From assembly GCA_037447655.1 (NCBI GenBank), contig JBBHKE010001697.1, forward strand, positions 124,001 to 188,000: 64,000 bases of DNA. The letters are read 5' to 3'. Every line of letters begins with the position of its first letter. The stretch's first letter is position 1. The notes beneath the pieces are model-generated. The model saw only the letters and a program-made list of their open reading frames with translations. It searched no databases and had not been told where the DNA came from. A program made the position numbers and the translations under genes. Below, in pieces: positions 9,923 to 18,410 of the stretch. Origin of the DNA: Zygnema cylindricum. Lineage: Eukaryota > Streptophyta > Zygnematophyceae > Zygnematales > Zygnemataceae.

Positions 9923-11587
9923 TGTCGTGCATGTGTCAAACAACGTGAAGATGCATGCAATATCATCAGCTGTGCTCCACTTAAACCCAAACGATGAAAA
10001 TATATTGTGAATGAAATAAGACATGAAAGAGAAAAATGAATAAATATAACAACAGGCAAGGTGAAAGGAAAAGAAAGGTCAACAACTTAGCTGGTTATGG
10101 TTAGGTCGGTTTATTACTTAGCCGATAGATGACCACTAGGCCCCACGGTCTATTTATATTCCTTGCAGGAGTTATCTTTATCGAGAATAATCTGAATTTA
10201 TACTCAAATAAAATAAATCAAAGCATATACAACCGAGAAAGACAAATAAAAACTAAAAATGATAATATGCCCGACACTTATGAGGTTTGAGATAGCCAAA
10301 CTCAAAAGATGCGCATAAGCCAAATAGAAATAAATACATAATCTCAAGAAATAAAACAACAAATCAATAATCCCAACATGCAACTTCCACACTAATTAAA
10401 ATTCAGCAACAGCCGGGGAAAGAAGGTTGTGTTGTGAGATCGCGGTCGAAATCCACTCAAAAGGACGAGAAAAGTGAAGGGAAACCGTGTAGGTCTCGGC
10501 CGAAGCCGTATAGATAAATATGTAAGGCTTTACAATAAATAATGTAATGGAAAACTAGACGCTTCACGCAAAGGCAGAAAATCGCCTCTAAGCTGTCCGG
10601 ACAATTTTACAAATAAAAAGATGGCTGCAGAAAATCCTCAATACTGAAAATAAATAAAACGAATAATTCCTGCACTTGAAAATTGTGTGCAGGAAATGAT
10701 CCGAAATGAACTAAGTAACAAAAACTACATCTAGTGAAAACAAGCCAATCAGAGTACAACGTGCTATGTAAGTATTTACGTCTAGTTTGGATTTAGCCAA
10801 TAGGAAGCCGAAATCCTATGCCATACGTTACAGAATCTATAACCTACGGATTAAAACCCTTCCTATCTACATGTGAATGCGTGAACCTCCAAATGGAACA
10901 CGACTTAAAATGGTCCTATCACATCGCTTCGTCAAAACTGACAGCCGATTTGATTGTCACTTGCGTCGACGATCCAGATGTGATATTACGAAAATCGCAT
11001 ACTTTGTGTCGACGACGGAGATGTTACTCCACGCGAAATGATTAAAATTTGCTGTCGGCCAGGATTCAAGGGAATGAAAGCTTGTACGGTAGGACCGCTG
11101 ATACAGTCCACTTTGTCGTCGCGCGAATCCCGGAAAATGTAAGTCGTACGGTTGACGTTAAATGATCAAAGTTACCGTCGGCGAGAATCGCGGAAAATAT
11201 ATATAGTACGGTAAGTTTGTTTGTATTGACGTGAATTTGAACATGAGTCGCCGGCGGAAAATCCGGGAAATAAAAGCAGGTACGACAGGACCAGAGGTAC
11301 GGTCCAATTTGTGGCCGCGAGAATTTCAGTCAACGTAAGTCGTACTGTCGACGCGAAATAATCAAATCCACCGTTGGCGCGAATCGCGGAAAATATGCGT
11401 CGTATGGTAGGTCTGCGGGTACAATCCAAAATCGTCATCACGGGATTTGCGGGAAATATAGGTCGTACGTTAAACGTCGTATGGTCATGCGAAAACCAAA
11501 TAACACCCAAATACGAATTAGTGTGGGATGCCCGTCCTAACACCTAAATATAAACAATTAAAATGTCCGACGAGATGCGCCATGACA
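9923..11587 (-). repeat. 3' LTR of the gypsy element
   Basis: About 1665 bp, plus-strand TGTCGTGC to CATGACA. The part 10116-10870 matches 26139-26901 and the part 10871-11587 matches 33187-33906. The U3 side (about 11030-11480) is built of degenerate tandem units with a recurrent CGGAAAATAT...GTCGTACGGT pattern. There is no credible gene; a 123-codon open frame within it is a by-product of these repeats. Confidence 0.8.
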
Positions 11588-11589
11588 AC

Positions 11590-11780
11590 TGTCGTGCATG
11601 TGTGAAACAACTTGAAGATGCATGCAATATCATCAGCCGTGCTCCACTTTAACCAGACGATGAAAATATATTGTGAATGAAATAAGACATGAAAGAGAAA
11701 AATGAATAAATATAACAACGGCAAGGTGAAAGGAAAATGAAGGTCAACAACTTAGCTAGTTATGGTTAGGTCGGTTTATT
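11590..11780 (-). repeat. extra copy of the gypsy LTR terminal 191 bp
   Basis: Nearly the same as 9923-10115, the U5 end of the 3' LTR. It sits directly against the U3 start of the 3' LTR with only AC (plus strand) between, that is ...CGACA-GT-TGTCATG on the minus strand. This is a U5/U3 junction of the kind found in two-LTR circles. Only 15 bases separate it from the PHD-finger reading frame. Confidence 0.75.
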
Positions 11781-11795
11781 CCCCCGCATAGCTCT

Positions 11796-12141
11796 TTAGC
11801 CGGCAAAGAAGCTAGCCAACACGACCGGAAGCTCGCGACATCCGTGGCAAAACCAGTGACCATTTGGAACTGCCAACAATGGTGGCATCAAACACTCCAT
11901 GTGAAACCCCTGATTGAAATGATCACAAAGTAAAATGGTAGTTTCCCCGTCTGATCGATGACAAAAGGTACATGCCGTCGCCTTCGTAATCGGCATCCGC
12001 ATAGGATCCATATCGTGCGACAAATCTGGAAGTAACATTGAGCTCTCGAAAAGTTCGTGTGTCCGCTCCTTGTAATCCCAACATTTTGTTCGGATCCACT
12101 TCGATGATCTCTTGGATGTGTGCAGAAACATCAGTGTCCAA
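11796..12141 (-). pseudogene. gypsy Pol C-terminus with PHD finger
   Basis: A PHD-type zinc finger is read at 11838-11972: CTFC, LLCDHF, GFHMEC and GHWFCHGC. The spacing C-x2-C-x11-C-x2-(F)-x4-H-x2-C-x14-C-x2-C fits the C4HC3 pattern, with the fourth Cys replaced by Phe (TTC, one base from TGC). PHD fingers bind histone H3 tails in other proteins. The linker upstream reads best in another frame (FDTLDTDVSAHIQEIIEVD), so an indel separates it from the finger. It occupies the place where chromoviruses carry a chromodomain, so a role in targeting integration is plausible but inferred. Confidence 0.82.
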
Positions 12142-12170
12142 AGTGTCAAAAGATTGCCTACGAAGATAAA

Positions 12171-12238
12171 CCTATTCTCCCACCCGATAGGGCTTCTGTT
12201 GCGACCTATTCTCCCACCCGATAGGGCTTTTGTTGCGG
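12171..12238. repeat. 34-bp tandem duplication in the integrase linker
   Basis: Two adjacent 34-bp units (12171-12204 and 12205-12238) that differ at two bases. They fall between the integrase core and the PHD-finger linker and account for the frame change there. Probably a post-insertion mutation. Confidence 0.8.
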
Positions 12239-12239
12239 C

Positions 12240-13488
12240 CTGTAACTACCAATGCGAGTGGTGGCAAACCGAAGTGTGTCCCGATGCTGGTAATCTGGTT
12301 ACAAAAGCCATGGGCATTTCACGGGCAAAAAGCAAAGCACGTCGAGTGAGTTCTTCCAAAAAGATAGTGTCAGACATCACCGGAAGTGGAAAGCTTGCAG
12401 CTTTCTGAATATTGCGACCGAGCAACGGTTGTCGCCCAAATAAAACATAATACGGGCTGAAATTAGCCAGACTAGCCTAAACTGACATGCGATATCCCAT
12501 GGTAATGTAGCCGAGGGACTCTCAAACCGAAATGTGTTTCTCTAAGCAATGCTTACGCAAGGCACGCTTATATGTCTGAACTGCCATTTCAGCCAAGCCA
12601 TCGGCCTGGGGATGATCGCGACTAGTACGGCGATGATCGATGAGAGCCTCATCAAGCATCTCTTGAAATTCTCCCTGAAATTTTGTACCTTGATCCGTAA
12701 GGACCTCGGCTGGGGCACCGTATCTCATAAGGATATGTTCCTTAAAAGCTGCAGTGGTTAACTTAGCTGTCTTGTGAGGCGAGGCTACGACTTCTACCCA
12801 CTTACAAGAATTTTTGATCATAATCATGATGTATTGTTTCCCTTTACGTGAGATGGGAAAAGGTCCGGCCAGATCGACCGACCATCGATAGAATAAACCC
12901 CTAATAGGTAGAGGTTGGAGCATAGTCTGCCGGTTAGAAAAAGAAGTTCGGAGACGGTCACAGGTGGCACCCTTGTGCAGAATAGCAGTGACATTAGCTT
13001 GCATTCCTGACCACTAATACCGTGCCTGAACTAGACTTAACGTTCGCTTGGTACTGTAGTGACCAAGCTCAGTGTGAATCTGCTCAATGAGAGAAAGACG
13101 CTCGGTAGGCGGGGGAACATGCCTATGGCTTCCGTCTGCCAACAACCGAACTAAAGATCCCCCGAGGCAAAGGTAAATTTTGGCCCTCTTTATCACTCTG
13201 TCTTCTTCATCAAAGGTAGTGCCAGACTTGAAGGTCTTCGAGGATAGGAAAAGAATGAGAGGCCCATCACGCCAAGGATATGTGGCGGGACGGGGGTTTG
13301 GAATAGACGACAGGCAGTAAGTAAGATAACAACCCATTGACATGACGGGAACATCTTCGTCATCAAAATCTTGTCGAACTCCATTATGTTTCGTTCGGGG
13401 CAAGGGATTTCGGGAAATTCCATCTACGTTTAGACTAAGCAAACCGGGTCGGTGAATTATTTCAACGTCATATTCTTGTAAGATTAAA
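12240..13488 (-). pseudogene. gypsy integrase
   Basis: Retroviral-type integrase of a Ty3/gypsy element. The N-terminal zinc-binding region reads HTELGHYSTKRTLSLVQ, then a stop at the usual YW, then KGATCDR where the first Cys is lost. The catalytic core has WSVDLAGPF, VLTDQGTKFQ and DHPQADGLAEM, so all three acidic residues remain. The part after the core (NFSPYYVLFGRQPLLG) is typical for gypsy. Three or more in-frame stops (after HISV, after RMSV and after SHW) interrupt it. It shares one frame with the RT and the methyltransferase. Confidence 0.88.
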
Positions 13489-13490
13489 GC

Positions 13491-14726
13491 TCATCGGGCT
13501 AGCTTTTCGGAAAGCTTATCGTTCGTCATTAGCCAATATAAGGGCTGCTGGTCAGTTAAGAGTGTGAAAGGTTTTTCGTACAAATAATGGCGGAAGTGAA
13601 CGACTCCCCAAACCGCGGCTACACACTCTCCTTCGTAGCTACTATAATTTGATTCAGCTCGATTATTGCTTCTACTCGCGTAAAAAACTAAGTATTCATC
13701 TCCGCTCAACTCTCTTTCTGTCAAAATGGCAACGATTCCGGGTTTCCCAAAATCTGTTTGGAGACAAAAAGGGAGTTTCTGATTGGGAGGACGGAGAATT
13801 GGAGCTCTCGATAAAGTGGTTTTTAATTTTTGAAATGCGCAAATCTGATCAGGACCCCATATAAACGCCACTTCCTTCTTGAGAAGGTCGTTTAAAGGAG
13901 ATGCGATGGTGCTAAAATTAGTTACAAACCTGCGATAATAATTAGCAAGTCCGAGAAAGGCTTGCAGACTTGTGAGGTCCGTGGGAGCAGTCAATTTACT
14001 GATTGTCTCTACCTTTGCTTCGAGAGGAGTGATCCCCTCAGCCGAGATAAAATGGCCGAGGTAAGGCACTCCCTCGGCTCCAAAGGTGCATTTCGCTGGG
14101 TGACATTTTAATCTGACCTTTTTCAATTCAGTCAATACCCATTCGATGTGAGCAGCGTGCTCTTCGATAGTAGCCGAGGCAATGATAAGGTCATCGATGT
14201 AACATCTAGCAAACTTACAACCTCCAAGAACAAAGTCCATGACTTTTTGAAATACTGCCGGAGCATTTTTCAGTCGGAATGGCATTACGGCCCATTCCCA
14301 TCGGCCGTCGCTACCCCAAAAGGCAGTTTTATGCCGGTCTTTTTCCTCTATCTCAATTTGATTGAATCCTTGACGGAGGTCAAGGATACTAAAATACTTT
14401 GCTCCGCCTACATGATCAAATATTTCTTCGGTAACAGGCATGGGATGACGATCTTGAACCGTTCTAGCATTTAGTTCACGATAGTCACCACCCATTCGAC
14501 GTTCAGTAAAATTACCCTCGAAATCCTTTTTCCGAGGCATGACAGTGGGAGTTGCAAATGTGGAGTCTGACCGATAGATTAGGCCAGCTTCCTCTAGTTC
14601 AGCACATCGCTTGTCTACCATTTCCCATTCAGTTTCAAACAAACGATGTTTCGGTTTAAATATATGGCGGTCATCTTCGAAATCTATCGACATCTTATAA
14701 GAGGTGTGACGACCCAAATCATTCAT
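13491..14726 (-). pseudogene. gypsy reverse transcriptase and RNase H
   Basis: 411 open codons with the full RT order: GDYRELNART, FSILDLRQGFNQIEI, MPFRLKNAP (usual G is R), active site CYIDDLIIAS, LGHFISAEG and the connection SLQAFLGLANYYRRFV. RNase H follows with LQTDFGKPG, AESNYSSYEGE and LLTDQQPLYWLM. The open stretch is part of the longer pol frame, which continues upstream and downstream across single stop codons. Intact catalytic Asp pair suggests that the parent copy was active. Confidence 0.92.
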
Positions 14727-15119
14727 AAAAAAGGCAAAGGCATCGACATTTCGTAAAACTACGTCATTCAGTAACTCTTGTTCGGCCTTTGTTAGGTTGG
14801 TGCCGAATTTCCATTAAGGAGCATCAGAATTTTCGGTTGTCATAGCTTCCATAGCTTGTGCAAAGGCCAACTGCTCATCTGCGATAAGCGTTTGACCTAA
14901 ATCGTAAGCTATAGGTGTCTGTTTAATGCAATTAACCGAATGATTCCAACTACGTGTTGGAAAAGCAACACTCCAATGAGAAGTGGGTGGAATATGTATA
15001 GGACAAGTAGACTGGAGAGCCGTGTATGCGGGAATAGACGAGGACATGTGGCTAGGATTAAGGAAGTCGTAGATAGAGATCTCCAGGAGTGGTGGAATTG
15101 GAGAAGGAAAGAGGAAAAA
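14727..15119 (-). pseudogene. gypsy Pol linker between methyltransferase and RT
   Basis: Same frame as both neighbours. It reads from the end of the methyltransferase (FFLFPSPIPPLLEISIYDFL) through ADEQLAFAQAMEAM, a stop at 14814-14816, and on into the RT N-terminus (TKAEQELLNDVV). No known domain recognised in it. Confidence 0.6.
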
Positions 15120-16391
15120 TTAAAATGTGGTCCCTTGGAAAGTGGGACGGAAAGATTTTCTTAGTGATGCATTCCCCCCACCAGCTGGTTGAGAAGGATG
15201 TGCATGAGAGTAGCGACCGGCTGCAAACCCAAGACCTAGAACAAAAGACAAAGATTGAGGATCCATGACACGACCTAATAAAATGCATTTTTTACGTTCA
15301 ATAAGACCAAGAGCGGCCGTAGTGCCAGGAATAAAATGCATGAGGTGTTCTCGTTCTATAGAGGTACGCTCTTCGAGCTCACCAGTATGAATGTTTCCGA
15401 GCATGCTAGGACCGTCATTAGAGAATGCATGTGAATGTGGGAAAGAAACTAAGGTAGGAAGCACCTAGAGAGGTTGACCCAGGACATTGACACTGAAATT
15501 AGGGGGACAGTCCTTTTGAATGCAAGGCTGCACCTTATGGAAAGGAAGAAGGGCAGCCAGAATGTCTCTAAAAGGAGGACCAACTAACAAGTTGGCCTCA
15601 CAGAGTCTACCAATATTGATCAAGTTCGTCCATTTGGAGGGAACCCGGTGTGCTAGTGAACCATGGCGAGCCGCGTCAATAATAAGAGGCGAACCAATTA
15701 ATTGTTCAATCCGTTGATAATCAACCAAGACTGTAGGTCTTGGATCATTATAGGCTGCGACATTTTCCAAGATATACCGCATAGGATGATCTAAAGTTTG
15801 TAGAAAATGCATGATACGGATCAATTCAAAAAATTATTTGGTGAGGGGATCGGCAAATCCGAGACCTTTTCCGGCCCGAGACATTCCTTGGCACTCCCAT
15901 CCGCCAAAAACTAGATCGATTGGACCAATATCATATAAGTGATGGTTGCCCACAATCCGGATGTCTTGTGGGAGGGCGGTATGCATATGCTTGTATGCGG
16001 ATTTTGGTAAGAAATGCGGATATAGGGAATGCAACAGATTAGAATGATGTAATTGTGCTTTCCGTGCTAACGGATCAATCTCAACCGAATAATAAAATCG
16101 GATTAATAATTCATTCCGCAAACATGCAAGGAGGGAAGTGCCTATTCCAGTGAAAAGGTCCAAAATCACCAATCCATTTGGATGGGGTTTCAATTAGACC
16201 GGATTCCAATTAATGGGAAGAAACCCAGAAGAGTCTGTAGGGACTCGGATTGTGGGAGAGACCGGAGAGAGTTGAATTGAGAAGGTTTGGTTATAGATTC
16301 GGTCAAATTCCCTCGTATCTATAAGAAAACCTGGGTCACTGAAAATTTCTGGTAAGTAAGAACTATCGGGCAGAATTTCTTCAGGTGACAA
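15120..16391 (-). pseudogene. C5 cytosine DNA methyltransferase domain inside gypsy pol
   Basis: Minus-strand frame with the motifs of a DNA (cytosine-5) methyltransferase in standard order: motif I DLFTGIG, motif II VEIDPLARK, motif IV GGWECQGMSRAGKGLGF with the catalytic Cys (15891-15893), motif VI ILENVA, motif VIII AHRVPSKWTNL, and a IX/X-like end (EREHLMHFIPGTTAA, LLGRVMDPQSL). The enzyme would methylate cytosine in DNA using S-adenosylmethionine. Motif order is not circularly permuted, so it is not a plant DRM-type enzyme. About 350 residues make a complete catalytic domain. Breaks: three stops in the same frame (16194-16196, 15834-15836, 15465-15467), no frameshift. It sits between protease and RT. 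The residue before the catalytic Cys is Glu where Pro is usual. Confidence 0.9.
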
Positions 16392-16860
16392 TGAATGAAA
16401 TATTTCGGCCCCACCGAATTCCCTGAAAATGCAGGTATCGATGTGGCCGAATTTGCCATAATAGGCATGGGCTTCCTAGCGGAAATTAGCGAAATGCAGA
16501 TTTTGCGTTCCGGGAAGTTAGTGGGCCTATAAAAAAATGTCTGATCATGCATGTCAACACCAACCCCTACACGAAATATAACGTTTTGTCCCACTAGGCA
16601 TTCATAGTCGCTACATTTAGTGACTAGAGCGTGAACCGAGATTTCAGCAAAGTCTGTGGCCGTTCCGTTTTGGAACTTGAAAATAAGCGGTTCCTTAGTG
16701 ATACCTAGGACTCGTTCGGTTGTACCCGCTAATGTTAACAAGCGAGTAGAAGTGGATTGAAGCTTGGAAGGGAAGGGGCTATACCATTGATTAATAATGC
16801 ATCCTTGCCGTTATCCAAAAAACTGATGTGAGGATCATGGACTTTCGTTCCTCTATAGAA
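16392..16860 (-). pseudogene. gypsy aspartic protease and linker
   Basis: A retropepsin-like domain is pieced together from two frames: ISFLDNGKDALLI (an altered D-S-G active site, now DNG) and then LLTLAGTTERVLGITKEPL, SDYECLVGQN and FFYRP, the usual order of a gypsy protease. At least two indels separate the pieces. Near 16.5 kb the reading changes to the frame of the methyltransferase (QNLHFANFR, stop, EAHAYYGKFGHIDT), most simply explained by a one-base deletion. A programmed shift is a less likely alternative. Confidence 0.68.
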
Positions 16861-16882
16861 ATAGGTTGAATAGCAGCAAGAT

Positions 16883-17346
16883 TCAGTGCACCTGAAGTGC
16901 TTGTAACGCGGCAGCTGCAGCTGAGCTATCGGAGGTAAAGGAGATAGGTGAGATTTTTGGTGAGTCTGAAATCATAGTGGATACAATGCACAAGCGTTCC
17001 TTCACGCGGTGTGCTTGTTGTATAGTTCGATCCACCATGTTGAGAGCTTCAGCCGTGATGGTTGAAGCGGTTTCGGGCAATGGAGGAGAAAGTTCTTTAG
17101 TGAATGACAAATGAATGCTTGTGTTAGGAGTTTTACCGTCACGGCTATGATAGGCCGAACCTTTGTCAAAGGTAGCCTCTCGTTGTTGGATGGTGGAATC
17201 TCGTAAGATTTGACCTGCCAACGTGGGCATGTGTACAACAATGCGAGCCATGCGTGTAAATTATGGCTTCATTTGAGTCATGAAGGTTGCGAATTGTTCC
17301 TTCATCATAGCCGCCATTTGCTCTTGCATTTCTAAACGCTCCCACT
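16883..17346 (-). pseudogene. gypsy Gag C-terminal coiled coil and start of Pol
   Basis: The minus strand reads ERLEMQEQMAAMMKEQF, a Met/Gln/Glu-rich helix likely to coil, ending in TAA, then in the same frame MARIVVHMPTLAGQ and on to AAAAALQALQVH. The TAA could be a true Gag terminator read through to make Gag-Pol, or a CAA-to-TAA mutation. Joining 17346 to 23797 across the C insertion gives a continuous frame (VSRREWERLEMQ), which proves the link with gag. Confidence 0.72.
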
Positions 17347-18395
17347 TGTAGAAACTAATGGTTTTATTAGTATTTTCTAGGCCTGAAAAGAAATATAGAA
17401 GTCGAGGCAGTCTATCTCTAACTTCTCTCTCCAACTCTCAAACTTGTCGCAGTCACTGAGAAATTGGAGAGGAAGCTAGAGCCATGGCTACCTTGGCTAT
17501 CCTGAGGTTTACGGGAATTTTTTATTAGGGTTTATTTATTTAATTAAAAGGTATGTGCCGTCGGCAATATTTGATCCTTGTACCTTCCGGACGGCAGATA
17601 GGATATAGCCGGTAGCCTTAGCCGTTAAGTATAGCGGTAGTGTTACATAGCATATAGTTTGATATTTATTTAAATATGTATACATGCGATAAACCATTTA
17701 ACTGAAATGAATTACGGGATACATAGATCAAGTAATATATAATGTACGACTTACGGTACGGACAAAAATCAGTACCGCGCATTTGTTTCGTAAATGAAAC
17801 AAATACCGCGCATATATTTATTACGACTACGATTAAAGCCGAATTTAATTGGACGGCCGAGATTAGCGCCGAGATCGCGGAGGAAGATTTTGGCGGTTTG
17901 TGGCCATCGCCACATCGAATGACGCGTGGCGAAATTCCATTGGATTGTGGAATCTCCGAAGATTATGGCACCGAATCCGGATTTGACATGTGTCGACATT
18001 TTGGCCATGTCTTACAATGTACGTACATAAAGTACACTGGCATCTGTACTTTTGCGTACGGAACTCAATTCTGATTGGTTCCGTACATTAGTAGATAGAG
18101 TCTGTGAGAGAGATAGGACTTAGAAAAATTAGAAGATAGGACATCCTCTCCCAGAGAGCTTCTGTACAAAAGGTCAACTTTGACCCTCCATAACTTACTG
18201 CTCAGGGGAGCAAATTCAGAGATTCTTTTTGCTATCGACTCACGAGAGTCTTGCCTTCACAGGGGTGAAGTTGGTCAGAGTTTTTGTCTGCCAGGGTGGC
18301 AATTATTTTTGCTTAAACACAAAGGGGTTAGGATTATCCTAGAGGCTTCTTGGAAGCTGTCCACTCTGAGGACTTATGGAGGTCTCAGAGTTTCA
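17347..18395 (+). repeat. 5' LTR of copia element C
   Basis: Starts TGTAGAAAC, ends GAGTTTCA, then the PBS GGTTATGGGCCCACC. Differs from the 3' LTR at scattered bases (a few per cent by eye), so C is older than A. An antisense A-box/B-box-like module lies at about 17554-17638 (minus strand GGATCAAATATTG and GGCTAAGGCTACCGG). Confidence 0.92.
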
Positions 18396-18410
18396 GGTTA
18401 TGGGCCCACC
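18396..18410 (+). other. primer-binding site of element C
   Basis: GGTTATGGGCCCACC, complementary to the anticodon arm of initiator tRNA-Met; the ATG inside (18400-18402) starts the polyprotein. Confidence 0.85.

Noticed and set aside
16194-16196. programmed readthrough before the methyltransferase
   Set aside because: Further stops inside the same domain are clearly disabling, so this one is most simply a mutation too.
17742-18074. 110-codon frame in the C 5' LTR, repeated at 23143-23475
   Set aside because: Lies in U3 upstream of the TATA site. It is open in both LTRs simply because they are copies; no family resemblance.
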